A stretch of 64,000 nt of DNA from contig NZ_QTVN01000001.1 in assembly GCF_003460605.1 (NCBI RefSeq), positions 310,001-374,000 on the forward strand. The letters are read 5' to 3'. This document shows positions 19,101-27,227 of the stretch, one piece after another. This stretch comes from Ruminococcus sp. AF31-8BH. GTDB taxonomy: Bacteria > Bacillota > Clostridia > Lachnospirales > Lachnospiraceae. The translations under genes were made by a program, and so were the position numbers. The notes under the pieces were generated by a model. That model was not told the DNA's origin and did no database searches. It was given only the letters and a program-made list of their open reading frames with translations. Position 1 is the first letter of the stretch. Every line of letters starts with the position of its first letter.

Positions 19101-20827
19101 CCGTCCATCGCAAGCTCATCAATACGAGGTGTCTCAGGCTGGTATTCCCCTGTAAGAATAAGGACACCAAGCTCTTTTTCGATATCTTTCCACGAAACAT
19201 ATCCTTCAACCTCTCCATCCTCATCTCGCCACTGAAAACGCAGTCCATTCCCATGAAATGTGTCATATCCGTGCAGTCCCAGTCCGTCAACCGGCCAGCC
19301 TGCACCTCCCTGACCATATTCTGCTTTGATACGCTTTGCCCTGGTTCCTGCATCAATCTCAGTTTCAAAAATCTTGCATACCCTGCCCTTGCCACCGATA
19401 AAACCTGTACCTCTCATAAGCACCTGTTTGATATACTCACTTGGTACTGTTGCAGACTTTTTGGGATTCAGGTAATTGTATTTACCTGCTAATGCAGCTT
19501 TTCTGTCCTGCTCGAACTGACGCATAAACTGATTATTGTTTTCGTCCTCAGTATGAATAGTGCCAATGCTTGCCTGCCCATTCTGGTCGAAAAAAAAGGA
19601 AGCCTGTGTATATTCGGCTTCCTTACTAACACCCAATGAATTGATTTCATCAAGTTCCCTATTCAGTTCTGTATCATCTGATTCTAGTGGAATCGCATCA
19701 CTATCTGATTCAGTACCACTTCCTCTGCCTGCATCTTCGCCTGCTCTCTTATCTTCCACATCTCCATTGTCGATGACGGATTCTGTGGCTTGTGCTTCGC
19801 CAGATACTGCATCTCCAGCTGGTCGTACAGCTGGTTCGCTTCCTCCTCTACCGCTGACATCTTCTCGTACATCTTCCCGAATCTCATCAGCGTCTTGTAT
19901 CTTGCCGGCTCGTTCTCCTTTAGATAGTTCATCGCCATCCTTCCGTATTTGCCCAGCTTCGTGAGATCCTCCGTCTCGTCCGGCATCTCTATCTGCGGAT
20001 AAAGCAGTCCGTCCACTTCCTTGTAAGTCATTTCTTCTAACATATCCAATTCTCCTTTCGCTCTCGATTGCCTTTAAGTTACGACTAAATTCTCTAAGAA
20101 CACTACAGGAGACATCGCATACAATGGAACCAAGACGGTAAATGATCTCTTCGTCTTTGATATTTACGATCTGACTAAAATCCTGTTCTTGCACAGATAA
20201 GTCAAATCCGCATCTCGTCCCTACAGCATACATGACACTTGCATATACAAGCTGCTCCATGTCCATTTCCTGCTGTAAGCCATTGCGTTTCTTACTTTCT
20301 TCCTTTATCACACTACCTGATAGCTGCATAAGTTCGGTCATTCGGTCTCCGAACTCTTCTTTTATTATAAGCCAAACATCTGTTCCTGTAAACTGTTTTA
20401 ATATATTTTTTAGAGACTCCCTGTCGCTGTTATCGTACTGCTCAATCTGACCTTCTGACACAAGAAAATCCACATAATCCTTAAGATTTTCTCCCTCAAG
20501 GTCCCATGTCAGCTTAACATTCTTCCCTCCGGTATCACTGATATCAAAGATATATCTCATACGGGGATTCAGTGCCCTTGACGGGAAAATGGCACAGCCT
20601 TTCGCACCACGCTTTACATATCTTCCCACCTTTTTCCAGGTATCATAATCTGCCATAAGTGTGCTTCTCTCCGGAGATCTCTGAGCTGTTACCATAACGA
20701 TATTGTCAAATTCATAGCGGTACAACTGACCTGCAACCTTTAAAACATCTTTCCAGTTCTTATCTGTTCTGGTGATGTTACCAATTTCAGAATCGTATAT
20801 CGCTTTGACCTTCATATCAACGCCCAT
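13175..20827 (-). CDS. Giant ArdC-like / DNA methyltransferase / SNF2 helicase protein
   Basis: A 2550-aa protein of the kind found in Tn1549/CTn4 ICEs. The N-terminus (residues 1-110, [12 protein letters not shown]) is ArdC-like. Residues about 260-385 are a Gly/Arg/Asp-rich linker that overlaps tnpV in another frame. Two small alpha/beta modules follow. A DNA adenine methyltransferase core has [11 protein letters not shown] (about 1016) and GNVPFGD (about 1074, in place of NPPY). The SNF2-type ATPase has HCVGAGKS (about 1735), VDEAHNFKN (about 1892) and [10 protein letters not shown] (about 2230). It probably protects or processes incoming ICE DNA; this role is inferred. The frame is intact. 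Confidence 0.92.
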   Translation of the reverse strand: MGVDMKVKAIYDSEIGNITRTDKNWKDVLKVAGQLYRYEFDNIVMVTAQRSPERSTLMADYDTWKKVGRYVKRGAKGCAIFPSRALNPRMRYIFDISDTGGKNVKLTWDLEGENLKDYVDFLVSEGQIEQYDNSDRESLKNILKQFTGTDVWLIIKEEFGDRMTELMQLSGSVIKEESKKRNGLQQEMDMEQLVYASVMYAVGTRCGFDLSVQEQDFSQIVNIKDEEIIYRLGSIVCDVSCSVLREFSRNLKAIESERRIGYVRRNDLQGSGRTALSADRDAGRDGGSHEAGQIRKDGDELSKGERAGKIQDADEIREDVREDVSGRGGSEPAVRPAGDAVSGEAQATESVIDNGDVEDKRAGEDAGRGSGTESDSDAIPLESDDTELNRELDEINSLGVSKEAEYTQASFFFDQNGQASIGTIHTEDENNNQFMRQFEQDRKAALAGKYNYLNPKKSATVPSEYIKQVLMRGTGFIGGKGRVCKIFETEIDAGTRAKRIKAEYGQGGAGWPVDGLGLHGYDTFHGNGLRFQWRDEDGEVEGYVSWKDIEKELGVLILTGEYQPETPRIDELAMDGLREDDEVIDAEYREVEPEEAESEIDDYAIPDEPESYASNRDYVSAKGMTPQETADEDRMVTQAEYGAEIEAETTEKDPSELQYITPIDYAKRIAELDEDLRDAAEILVTDCSCYTPFRAFLMDVVQSDFAFMPNKLDLIRDIALGTDNAERKAYSNNKYGLVEYSIRSGYVKISYKNRNGVRKEGALDWRELYEILSYMVKQPFYCGEDQKKYYQEIKQKADRDKMNPVYKRFFDIEDSVKANRLETRERAIANGWETKIDENGHVVSDDVVSVSVDDIQADTESQETVDFTPKQEPVQQVESLENEKNVAGQTKHNFHYNLWEMEKGGAKTRYQWNMDAIRTLKQIESENRLATPEEQKTLSKFVGWGGLSQAFDEENAGWSKEYKELKEMLSDEEYAAARATVNNAFYTSPEIAMCMNSALVQFGFRGGNVLEPSMGIGNFFGSMPAPMQRSKLYGVELDSISGRIAKQLYQNANISITGFENTTYPDNFFDVVVGNVPFGDYKVFDPKYNKYNFRIHDYFLAKALDQVRPGGMVAVITTKGTLDKANPTIRKYLAERAELVGAIRLPNTAFKDNAGTEVTADILFLQKRERKIDIEPDWVHLGVTENGIAVNSYFAEHPEMMLGSMEYDTRIYGQDSRYTVCVNDDENFNIYEALNKAIGNIKAQMTDFERVADEAEQTEEVIPADPDVRNYTYTFFEGKLYYRENSEMVRKEVSQTAEERIRSLDEIRQITRDLIDIQMDGCSEEELSDKQRLLNVKYDAFVKQYGAITSKANRIAFRDDSDYPLLCSLEEVNEDGEVKKADMFYKQTIKAKTVIDRVETAVEALNVSVNEFGYVNLAYMLSIYEPDITNVKEELAEKSGQTADEITFSDDALAELRRAVLVEELDGLIFLNPDRYNENNPDIGWETADEYLSGNVRDKLRVAKAMAADTGNPQAEKFAGNVAALEKVQPEWIEASDIDVKIGTTWIEPLDYEQFIYELLNTPRRARAVRSQFYNTGIQVHLNKMSMEWFIENKSMDKHSVAATKTYGTSRMDAYSIFEDTLNLKTVTVRDRIDDGDGRYHYEVNKNETMLAREKQNMIKEKFKEWLFAEPERRQKYVEYYNETFNNIRLREYDGSHLQFPGMNPAIELKPHQKNAVARILLGGNTLLAHCVGAGKSFEMMAACMEQKRLGLANKTIMVVPKPLIGQTASEFLRLYPSANILVATERDFEKSRRKQFVSRIATGDYDCIIMSHSQFEKIPISAERKERMLNEQIDEISYAIDEMKERNGERWTVKQMESQKKKLEEQLKSLSDESRKDDLITFEELGVDSIMVDEAHNFKNLAIFSKMNNVSGISSSGAKKSTDMQLKCQYLSEINDGRGIVFATGTPISNTMCEMYVMQLYLQKAALEEMGIYHFDSWAANFGEVTTALELTVEGSGFRFKSRFNKFTNLPELMNIFREVADVQTADMLDLDVPALRGGKPIIVESEPDWYVKQVMEDFVVRAERIRGGGVDPSVDNFLKITHEARLLGTDARLIDKDAPNNPDGKLNKVAENVWKEYEKGNADGHIGCQLIFSDIGTPGPDKDFTIYDYLKETLIQYGIPADEIAFIHDAKTDAQRDALFKEMRTGKKKVLIGSTDKCGTGVNVQTHLVAMHHVDCPWKPSSIEQREGRGIRQGNENEEVAIYRYVTKGTFDAYNWSLVENKQRFISQVMTSKAVSRSCEDIDEATLSYAEIKAVATGNPLIKEKMEIDNDVQRLKLLKASYDNQRYGLQDNFMIKYPKLIKTATEKLANVREDVKARDKELIDNPEFAITIGKVTYTERVDGGTMMLEAISKCKTGETTVIGKFHGFELLVEKNFLGINYMVLRGKTEYKAELSTSPVGSMVKLENLFNGLHENIDFFEKKIEQYQNDLEASKAEYDKPFAYSKELEEKLARQCKLNAQLDLENAKAVDADLSGPEEEREDDDRMESAAIVAEDKGAYPADREGRTR
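19684..20049 (-). CDS. tnpV: TnpV-like transposon protein overprinted inside the helicase gene
   Basis: A 121-aa reading frame wholly inside the giant helicase gene, in a different frame on the same strand. It begins [20 protein letters not shown] within its first 25 residues, continues [19 protein letters not shown], and ends [15 protein letters not shown], matching the TnpV family known from Tn4451-type elements. The overlapped part of the helicase is low-complexity. The ATG at 20049 follows AAAGGAG at a 7-base distance, a strong ribosome site embedded in helicase codons. TnpV is thought to be excisionase-like. Translation is not proven by sequence. Confidence 0.65.
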   Translation of the reverse strand: MDMLEEMTYKEVDGLLYPQIEMPDETEDLTKLGKYGRMAMNYLKENEPARYKTLMRFGKMYEKMSAVEEEANQLYDQLEMQYLAKHKPQNPSSTMEMWKIREQAKMQAEEVVLNQIVMRFH

Positions 20828-20841
20828 ACCTTTGTCCTCCT

Positions 20842-21210
20842 CTACTTAAACATCTCTGCAAACAATCCCTTAAAGAGCTTTAACTCATCCTTATCCAGCT
20901 CGATTGCAAATTCATTGTCGATTGCCTGTTTTTCGCATTTATCCTTTTCCTTTGCAATCTTACGCACCACACGAAGAAGCACATAGCACTCCTTGGACTT
21001 TGCAATGCTCTGTTTAAAGGTCAGCTCATCCTCATCGACTGACTTCTGTGTCTGATAGATAATCTCTTTTAACTTATCATTGATACCATCTACTTCCTCA
21101 AGGGAAATAATAACGGATGCCTTAGAAGCACCCGATCTGTCCCACTCCTTATGAAGTTCCTTTACTAAAAACTCCATGTTCTTAATTACTGTTGTTGAAT
21201 CACTTTTCAT
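20842..21210 (-). CDS. Hypothetical helical protein (122 aa)
   Basis: I do not recognise the family. The protein is Lys/Glu-rich and predicted all-helical ([51 protein letters not shown]), without membrane segments. It overlaps the start of the DpnD/PcfM-like gene upstream by 4 bases (ATGA type), and the giant helicase gene starts 15 bases downstream, so the three are translationally linked. Confidence 0.75.
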   Translation of the reverse strand: MKSDSTTVIKNMEFLVKELHKEWDRSGASKASVIISLEEVDGINDKLKEIIYQTQKSVDEDELTFKQSIAKSKECYVLLRVVRKIAKEKDKCEKQAIDNEFAIELDKDELKLFKGLFAEMFK

Positions 21211-21425
21211 CTTGCTCTTCCTCCGTTTTCTTTTAATGAAGAAGGGAGCTGACTTTCGCTGATAGGTGCAAAATCAACTCCCTTCATGTCCTCTGCTCCA
21301 AGGACTATCTGCTCTGCATAATACATATCCATTGCCTTATTGATGGCATCGTCAAGCGACTCTGCCTTTACTTTCTGTACTCGTGAAAGCACTTCTTTTA
21401 TCTCAACATCAAATTCCTGTTCCAT
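21207..21425 (-). CDS. DpnD/PcfM-family small protein
   Basis: A 72-aa protein with the family core FDVEIKEVLSRVQKVKAESLDDAI, then DMYYAEQIVLGAEDMKGVDF. DpnD/PcfM-like proteins occur in conjugative plasmids and ICEs; their biochemical role is unknown. The site GGAGG lies 8 bases before ATG. The last codons overlap the next gene by 4 bases. Confidence 0.8.
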   Translation of the reverse strand: MEQEFDVEIKEVLSRVQKVKAESLDDAINKAMDMYYAEQIVLGAEDMKGVDFAPISESQLPSSLKENGGRAR

Positions 21426-21452
21426 ATGATATCGCCTCCTGTAAAAATCTCA

Positions 21453-22349
21453 TCACCGGCTCTTTTCTTCCTTTACCTGTCTTTCCTTAAAGCCTTCATC
21501 GTACTTTCCATCTTCCAGCCTGTCGTAAAAACAGTCCTCTTCAATCGTTCCAAAATCCTCATACATCTGGTGAAGGAAGTCATTCTGCAGCTTCTTTGGT
21601 ACATCATCATCCTTTGACATATCCTGATAAAAATAGAACTTCTGCTTTAGCTTTGCCCTGTAATCATAGATATCCTCTATCTTTTCCGGTGTGCCATACT
21701 CCCTCTTGTATGCCTTGAAATTTGTAGTTGAAAGTGTGGAACCTAGATAAATGCCATGCTCCCACGATACCCCGATTGTGGTATTGTCCTTTGTAGGCTT
21801 CTCATCCTTCGGATAACGCTTATACTCTGTCGCACCAAGGGCGATTGTAAGGGAACCTGACTTCATATCCATCACCACAAGATTCCTTGGTGATAATGCT
21901 TCAAGCACCATGTAATCATGGTCATTGAAGTTATGAAATGTCTGTCCCCTTTCAAATGAGCGGTTCTCCATTTCATAATGCAGGTTAAAATCATCCACCC
22001 AGCCCTTATCGGTCATTCCAATCTCCTTAAGCTTTGCAACACATTCAGAAGAACTGGCTTCTTTATCAAACCGGAATTCTTTGGAATCGTTATAAAATCC
22101 CTGAAGAAAATGTCCGAGCTGAATATCATCCAGACAGAATCTCGCAGATACAGTTACATTTGCTGCCCTGTAATACTCTGTGAAGTTATCTGCTTCACCA
22201 AGTGTCCTTCCAAGCTGCAACAAATTTTCTGCAAGCTCTGACATATCATCAATTGCTATAAAACTCTTATAATCATCCAGAGTCATCAGCATATTTGTCT
22301 CTGTTCCCCTGTCGTTTTCTGTTACCAGTATCATATCTTTTAAATCCAT
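21453..22349 (-). CDS. Hypothetical ICE protein (298 aa)
   Basis: Family not identified. The ATG at 22349 (MDLKDMILVTENDRG) is chosen because GGAGGT lies 6 bases upstream; an earlier ATG at 22391 would begin inside the hairpin after nlpC. The protein is soluble and acidic, with an Asp/Glu/Lys-rich C-terminus (DDVPKKLQNDFLHQMYEDFGT...). It lies between the NlpC/P60 gene and the small genes before the helicase, where Tn1549-type elements carry poorly known proteins. Confidence 0.75.
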   Translation of the reverse strand: MDLKDMILVTENDRGTETNMLMTLDDYKSFIAIDDMSELAENLLQLGRTLGEADNFTEYYRAANVTVSARFCLDDIQLGHFLQGFYNDSKEFRFDKEASSSECVAKLKEIGMTDKGWVDDFNLHYEMENRSFERGQTFHNFNDHDYMVLEALSPRNLVVMDMKSGSLTIALGATEYKRYPKDEKPTKDNTTIGVSWEHGIYLGSTLSTTNFKAYKREYGTPEKIEDIYDYRAKLKQKFYFYQDMSKDDDVPKKLQNDFLHQMYEDFGTIEEDCFYDRLEDGKYDEGFKERQVKEEKSR

Positions 22350-22364
22350 TCTTACCTCCAGTCT

Positions 22365-22388
22365 CAGAGAGGGACTATGCCCTCTCTG
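22365..22388. terminator. Stem-loop between nlpC and downstream gene
   Basis: A perfect 9-bp stem, CAGAGAGGG/CCCTCTCTG, with a 6-base loop lies between two minus-strand genes. There is no long T run, so it may act as an mRNA-stabilising or partial termination stem. Confidence 0.5.
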
Positions 22389-22399
22389 CAAATTTCCTG

Positions 22400-24334
22400 T
22401 TATGGTCTTCCTATCACAACAATCTTTCCTGTGCTTGCCACATCCCTGTAGACCACACCAAGACTTTCATTAAGTGCCTCTACCACCTTGCCATTTCCGA
22501 CATATACTGCCACATGGCTGATGTTCTTATATCTTCCATTGCTTGTAAAACTGTAAAAGATAAGGTCTCCCGGCTGTAACTCATCAAAGGAGACAGTCTT
22601 TCCGGCTTCATCAAGTCCCTGTGCCTCCGCTGCCGCTGTGGTTGCACCGCCATAACTAATATCCACGCCTGCATCTTTCCATGAATAATAGGCTAAGGAA
22701 CTGCAGTCATAATAGTTACCGCTGTCTCTTAAATCCTGACTATAAGGAAAACCAACTCTGTGTAGTGCATAGGAGCAGACTGTTTTCTGCCTGCTGTCTG
22801 TAATTTCGTTTAGGATGGCATTGATTTCATCCTCAGTCATGGAGCTTACTCCCGGACTGCCGCCTCCACCTCCACTTCCGCTTCCGGCATATCCAAGCTG
22901 TCCCATAAACTCAGGACTCATGATCTGCTCAAGCATTTCCACCTGATCAGAATTAAATCCATAGACCGAAATCATATCCCTGTACGATTTTAGTGTGACA
23001 TTCACATACAGAACCGACTTCGTGACAGTAGTTACATTACCGTCTGCATCTGTTTCTTCCACATCTTTTGTTCCTGTGCTTGTGGTGTATGAACACATAT
23101 CATTTACAACTGCCTGCAGCCAGCCTTTTGAAGTATCATTCATGACTGTTGCAGTATCTCCGACACCATGCTTGACCATATAGACAGCCATGATGTCATA
23201 GTAATTGCTTGGGTTTTCTTCCATACCTTCATAGTCCACATATACAAGCTCTCCAAGGTCATATCCGGTATGCTCATTCACTTTCGTATTCACATCCCGG
23301 TTAAATTCCTGCACATAAGCACTCGTTACTGTCTGCACGGTATCTCCTGATTCAAGTGGTGGCAGAAATAAAGCAAATGGAGAATTGTAAAGGATTGCTA
23401 TCGCCGCAATAACCGGAACCGCAATCATGGCAACTACAAGAACAAGTAATAAAAGCACCAGTCCGACAATCGGTGCCGCTGCCTTTACCCAGGTAATCGC
23501 TTTTCGCACAATCAGATCCTTTACCAGCTTTGCCACGCTGTCTGTCTGATTCTCCTGTGCTTTCATCTTATCCAGAAAGAATTTTATCTTCCTGCTCCGG
23601 TTGGTCATCTTTTCATCCTTGACCTCTATGGACACACCTGCTGCATATCCAGCTGCTATGCCAATTGCAGTACCAACTCCCGGTGCAACCGCTGTTCCTG
23701 CCGCTGTAGCAGCTGTCTTTGAAGCAGTTTTCGCTGCAACCTTGGCAGTAGTCTTGGCTGTTTCTTTTGCCGTCTCTTTAGCTACGGTTTTGGCAGTATC
23801 TTTGGCAGCTTTCTTTGCTGTCTTTTTTGCCAGCTTCTTTCCTGCATCTACCTTCTTGATTCGCTTCTTTGCCTCGGCTGCCGCCTTTTTCCTGAAAAGT
23901 GCTGCACCCTTGGAAGCAGTTCCGGTAACAGGTCGGCTTGCTTCATATGCAAGATATGCTGCCTGCGATACCTCCTGACCACCTTCCACATGCTCCGTTA
24001 CTGCCCCGGCTGCAAGTGCACCTGTTCTTCCTGCAATGTGAAGATTCGTGTTCTTGGTCTTGATGGAAGTGTTAGATTCTCTATAGTTTCGCTTAAATCT
24101 TGATAATCCTTTATTCTTCGACTCTGACTGATGAATGGTACTCTTGCGATATGACTTCTTTCTATCCGTATTAGTTACCTTTGCACCAGCTGTCTTAGGA
24201 CCTCTCTCTACTGTATAGATGTTACTCCCCTTAATCTTGGCTCCCTTCGGTTCGTGGGCATGAATCTTGGCTTTCTCCTTGGTGTGAATGACCATCGGTT
24301 TGTCATCAACCTTTCTAATTTTCAATTTTCTCAC
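22400..24334 (-). CDS. NlpC/P60 peptidoglycan hydrolase of the conjugation machinery (CD1108-like)
   Basis: A 644-aa protein. Residues 1-150 are basic. Residues about 160-220 are a striking Lys/Ala/Thr repeat (KKTAKKAAKDTAKTVAKETAKET). A membrane helix follows near 290-320 (VGLVLLLLVLVVAMIAV). The extracellular part ends in an NlpC/P60 domain with the catalytic Cys in YYDCSSLAY and the His in ISHVAVYVG. Such proteins open the cell wall for the mating channel in Gram-positive T4SS. AGGAGGTGAG precedes the ATG. In related ICEs it directly follows virB4; here a resistance pair separates them. Confidence 0.9.
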   Translation of the reverse strand: MRKLKIRKVDDKPMVIHTKEKAKIHAHEPKGAKIKGSNIYTVERGPKTAGAKVTNTDRKKSYRKSTIHQSESKNKGLSRFKRNYRESNTSIKTKNTNLHIAGRTGALAAGAVTEHVEGGQEVSQAAYLAYEASRPVTGTASKGAALFRKKAAAEAKKRIKKVDAGKKLAKKTAKKAAKDTAKTVAKETAKETAKTTAKVAAKTASKTAATAAGTAVAPGVGTAIGIAAGYAAGVSIEVKDEKMTNRSRKIKFFLDKMKAQENQTDSVAKLVKDLIVRKAITWVKAAAPIVGLVLLLLVLVVAMIAVPVIAAIAILYNSPFALFLPPLESGDTVQTVTSAYVQEFNRDVNTKVNEHTGYDLGELVYVDYEGMEENPSNYYDIMAVYMVKHGVGDTATVMNDTSKGWLQAVVNDMCSYTTSTGTKDVEETDADGNVTTVTKSVLYVNVTLKSYRDMISVYGFNSDQVEMLEQIMSPEFMGQLGYAGSGSGGGGGSPGVSSMTEDEINAILNEITDSRQKTVCSYALHRVGFPYSQDLRDSGNYYDCSSLAYYSWKDAGVDISYGGATTAAAEAQGLDEAGKTVSFDELQPGDLIFYSFTSNGRYKNISHVAVYVGNGKVVEALNESLGVVYRDVASTGKIVVIGRP

Positions 24335-24357
24335 CTCCTACTTTGAAAAATAAAATA

Positions 24358-24392
24358 AGCCGCTAGGGAGCAAAAATTACTCCTTAACGGCT
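24358..24392 (-). terminator. Terminator after the ABC-F/Lnu cassette
   Basis: On the minus strand, the stem AGCCGTTAAGGAG/CTCCCTAGCGGCT is followed by TATTTTATTTTT. It ends the resistance operon before nlpC. Confidence 0.7.
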
Positions 24393-24443
24393 ATGTAAAA
24401 TCATTCAATATTCAATTATTAAAAGCAACATGAAACTGAAATT

Positions 24444-24941
24444 TTACTTTTCCTTATATTCATCTGGTATTGCTATTTGAAATGTTTCACACAACAGCAT
24501 CACATCATGCACATCATTTTTATCGTGTTCATATCCCAAATGAAGCATTACCTGACTCAATGGTTCAATACAAGAAACAGTTATATCTCCAACTTTTCCA
24601 ATACCGGAAAAAGTTTTTGATGGAAATATATCTCCCTCATAAACAATTCCGTCATCTGTAAATTCAAAACAATGTAAATCAATGATTCTTTGTTTATCAT
24701 CTTTCCAGACAGTATGACCATCCGTTGTATAATCAGTATTTACTTCCTCAAATCCATGCTGCTTAATCACATAAATATAATCATGATAATGTTTCAGTTC
24801 AACAAACAAATCAATATCATTGTGTATTCTTGATTCTCTTTTAAGAAGTGCATCAACACCCCATCCGCCATCTAAATATACTTTAATTTCGTTTTGCAAA
24901 GCATATTTTATAATTTCACATGCATCTTCTGTACGTACCAT
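24444..24941 (-). CDS. Lnu-type nucleotidyltransferase (lincosamide/aminoglycoside-like)
   Basis: A 165-aa single-domain nucleotidyltransferase. The core YLDGGWGVDALLKRESRIHNDIDLF carries the GGWG motif and the metal-binding DxD (DID). Size and motif match lincosamide nucleotidyltransferases of the Lnu(A)/Lnu(C) group, which adenylylate lincomycin. Residue-level subtype was not recognised, so no gene symbol is given, and an aminoglycoside substrate cannot be excluded. It lies 84 bases after the ABC-F gene on the same strand, with GGAGGATAG before the ATG, so the two form one resistance operon. Confidence 0.75.
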   Translation of the reverse strand: MVRTEDACEIIKYALQNEIKVYLDGGWGVDALLKRESRIHNDIDLFVELKHYHDYIYVIKQHGFEEVNTDYTTDGHTVWKDDKQRIIDLHCFEFTDDGIVYEGDIFPSKTFSGIGKVGDITVSCIEPLSQVMLHLGYEHDKNDVHDVMLLCETFQIAIPDEYKEK

Positions 24942-25025
24942 AATCTATCCTCCAAATTCAAATCTTTGTATGCTTTCCAACTCACTAAAAGCCTGAAATT
25001 TGTCAGTCTTTCATCCTTTTTGTTA

Positions 25026-26570
25026 TCAATCACCAATTAGCTGTAATCCATTAGGATTTAGCTGATATATTTTATCGCACACCTCTTCAATATACTTTCT
25101 ATCGTGAGAAATGCTAATGACAGCCCCCGGAAATTCTCGGAGCATTTTTCTTATTACCGGACCGGACAATGGTGAAAAATTTCTTGTCGGTTCATCCAGA
25201 ATAAGAACATTTGCACCACTTAAGCTCATCCTCAAGAGAAGCACTTTCGCCTTTTGTCCGCCTGATAACTCCCGAATCGGATGCTCCATTTCATCTGGTG
25301 TGTATTTAAGTGAACCAAGGTATGTTCTAATTCTTGTACGCTCTTCTTTATCTCCTGTTTTATCAAGGTAATCAACCGGTGTAACATCCAAATCCAGCAG
25401 GTCTTCATAAGTTTGAGGCATATATTCTGCTTTAATGTCATTCCGATTTAGGAGTTCTTCCGCTATCTTTTTTAGAAGAGTCGTTTTTCCTGCCCCGTTG
25501 GCTCCTATCATACAGATTTTTTCTGAACCTTTTATTTTTAAATGAATTCCTTCTGCTAAAATTCTTTTGCCATCCGGAGTCACAAGCTTTGAAAGTTCAT
25601 ATTCTATGACCGTTTTTCCTGCGGGAATGTGTGAGTTTTCATCCCCTAATTTGACAAAGATTGCTTCTTCCTGTTCCGGCATCTGAGTCATATTTTCATC
25701 TTCTTTTTCAAATCTTCGTTCCATTGCCTTAACCGTATGCATTTTGTCCTTTAAGTTTTTGGCAACAGACGGTGCTTGTCTGGTACAACTTCTTAATGCA
25801 CCTTGTACACTCTGCATAACTCTTTGATATTTTTCATCGCGAATCTTTTTCTCCCTACGGTCACTCAGTGCCCGCTGTTTTTGGATTTCAAATTTATGAA
25901 GCCGTTCTTCCACATAGCGTCTATAGGGAAGCTTTGCCACGGTATATCTCGCCTTTGTTTTTCGTATAATCTGCTCGATATGTATCACCATGTTGGCAGT
26001 ACGCTCTATCAGCGTTTCATCGTGTGAAATAAAAAGCACAATGTGCTTCCAGTCATTTATGATTTTTTCCAGTAATGTAAGCGTCGCAATGTCGATGTCA
26101 TTGGAAGGTTCGTCCAACAACAGCACAGAAACATCGCGAATGAAAAGCCTCATAAGTTGTGTCTTGACTTTTTCGCCTCCTGAAAGACTACCCATTGTCT
26201 GGTTACTGTAGAAAAAATCATTTTTCATTCCAAATTTTCCCGCAATAACAGACAATTCTTTAGGCGTTTTCTCCCAGAATATTTCCTCTTCAGAAAAATA
26301 TTCGTATATTGTTTTTTCCTTATCTTCATCGAGCATCTCCTGCGGAAGATAACCAAGACGTTCGTGTCCCATTATCCTTTCCCCATCTGCTTCTATATAG
26401 TTTTCTACAAGCGACGGATTGTATATCCACTTCATTAATGTCGATTTCCCATTTCCCTCTTCTCCAATAATAACTGCCTTATCTCCATCATTTAGCACAA
26501 GGTTGAAATCATTAAGAATTATTCTCAGGTCTTTTTTATGTGTTAAATTTAATTTTTTTATCTGCAACAT
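25026..26570 (-). CDS. ABC-F ribosomal protection protein (CplR/Lsa-like)
   Basis: A 514-aa soluble protein with two ATPase domains and no membrane helices. Domain 1: GEEGNGKST, LSGGEKVKTQL, LLLDEPSNDID, SHDETL. Then a linker (about residues 200-290) that in this family reaches the ribosomal exit site. Domain 2: GANGAGKTT, LSGGQKAKVLL, LILDEPTRN. ATG at 26570 follows AAAAGGAG. ABC-F proteins with this start (MLQIKKLNLTHKKDLR) resemble CplR-type factors for lincosamides, streptogramin A and pleuromutilins. A leader with attenuator precedes it, and an Lnu-type gene follows. Confidence 0.85.
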   Translation of the reverse strand: MLQIKKLNLTHKKDLRIILNDFNLVLNDGDKAVIIGEEGNGKSTLMKWIYNPSLVENYIEADGERIMGHERLGYLPQEMLDEDKEKTIYEYFSEEEIFWEKTPKELSVIAGKFGMKNDFFYSNQTMGSLSGGEKVKTQLMRLFIRDVSVLLLDEPSNDIDIATLTLLEKIINDWKHIVLFISHDETLIERTANMVIHIEQIIRKTKARYTVAKLPYRRYVEERLHKFEIQKQRALSDRREKKIRDEKYQRVMQSVQGALRSCTRQAPSVAKNLKDKMHTVKAMERRFEKEDENMTQMPEQEEAIFVKLGDENSHIPAGKTVIEYELSKLVTPDGKRILAEGIHLKIKGSEKICMIGANGAGKTTLLKKIAEELLNRNDIKAEYMPQTYEDLLDLDVTPVDYLDKTGDKEERTRIRTYLGSLKYTPDEMEHPIRELSGGQKAKVLLLRMSLSGANVLILDEPTRNFSPLSGPVIRKMLREFPGAVISISHDRKYIEEVCDKIYQLNPNGLQLIGD

Positions 26571-26624
26571 TAAAGTTTCTCCTTTTCGAAGTCTGAGCCA
26601 ATTATTATTTTGAACACACAAAAA

Positions 26625-26657
26625 CGAGTCTTTTTTGCATACGCAAAAATAGACTCG
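26625..26657 (-). terminator. Attenuator stem-loop before the ABC-F gene
   Basis: The stem GAGTC.. TTTTTGC/GCAAAAAA.. GACTC ends with TTTTTGTG on the minus strand, 55 bases before the ABC-F start. Together with the promoter and short leader ORF upstream this fits antibiotic-induced attenuation, as known for several ABC-F genes. Confidence 0.75.
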
Positions 26658-26790
26658 CTAAATAGACCCTTATTTCTTTTCCAAAAGGAAAACAAAGGAA
26701 ATGCCTCTTGCGATAATCCAACTTAAGCGTACACAAAACAAACCTATTCTCTACAGGCTCAATAACTATATGTGTCTTACTTAAATCAAA

Positions 26791-26805
26791 TTATCTATTA
26801 ATCAT
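26791..26805 (-). CDS. Candidate leader peptide MINR
   Basis: ATG ATT AAT AGA TAA lies in the ABC-F leader, 45 bases downstream of the promoter -10 box, with AAGGTG about 7 bases before it. Stalling on such short leader ORFs by ribosome-targeting drugs is known for ABC-F and erm genes. Function here is inferred from position only. Confidence 0.4.
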   Translation of the reverse strand: MINR

Positions 26806-26849
26806 TTCCTCACCTTACACAAAATGTGCCTTTCTTTCTTCTAATGGCA

Positions 26850-26878
26850 ATACTATCATACTGTATTTTTTGTGTCAA
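26850..26878 (-). promoter_or_regulatory. Promoter of the ABC-F/Lnu operon
   Basis: Minus strand: TTGACA (26873-26878), a 17-bp spacer, then TAGTAT (26850-26855). It reads into the leader with the MINR candidate and the attenuator stem. Confidence 0.7.
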
Positions 26879-26928
26879 TACATTTCACCTTATGGAAGTG
26901 CAAATTCAAATTTTCTTTTCCCTAATAA

Positions 26929-27105
26929 TTACAAATATTCCTTGGAAATTGCTTCCACACCATACATTTCCATAAATGCATCCAGGTCCGCTGCATCCCC
27001 AATCAACATATTCTCGTCAAAGTGTACGATAAGCATATCTTAAAATCCAGCCACATGTTCTCCGGTACAAATGATACATTTTAGAACTGCTTCCTTATTT
27101 ATTTT
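26929..27105 (-). pseudogene. Relic ORF between virB4 and the resistance cassette
   Basis: One frame reads KINKEAVLKCIICTGEHVAGF, then a TAA at 27040, then DMLIVHFDENMLIGDAADL and on to EYL-stop. The composition is protein-like on both sides of the stop. I do not know the family; it could be a remnant of the small gene that follows virB4 in related ICEs, broken when the resistance cassette entered. A 35-aa protein from the ATG at 27036 is possible. The remaining bases up to 27227 show no gene. Confidence 0.35.
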
Positions 27106-27227
27106 TCATATCGAATCTTATATGCTTTCTTCTTAAAAATAGGGAATATCTAATTTATTATCATCAAGGTCGGACATTCATCCGACCTCTTGATTATACT
27201 ATAGATTCTATAAAAATTCATCTGTTA

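Noticed and set aside
23601..23978. 125-codon plus-strand Ala/Val-rich frame
   Set aside because: It is the antisense of the Lys/Ala/Thr repeat of the NlpC/P60 protein.
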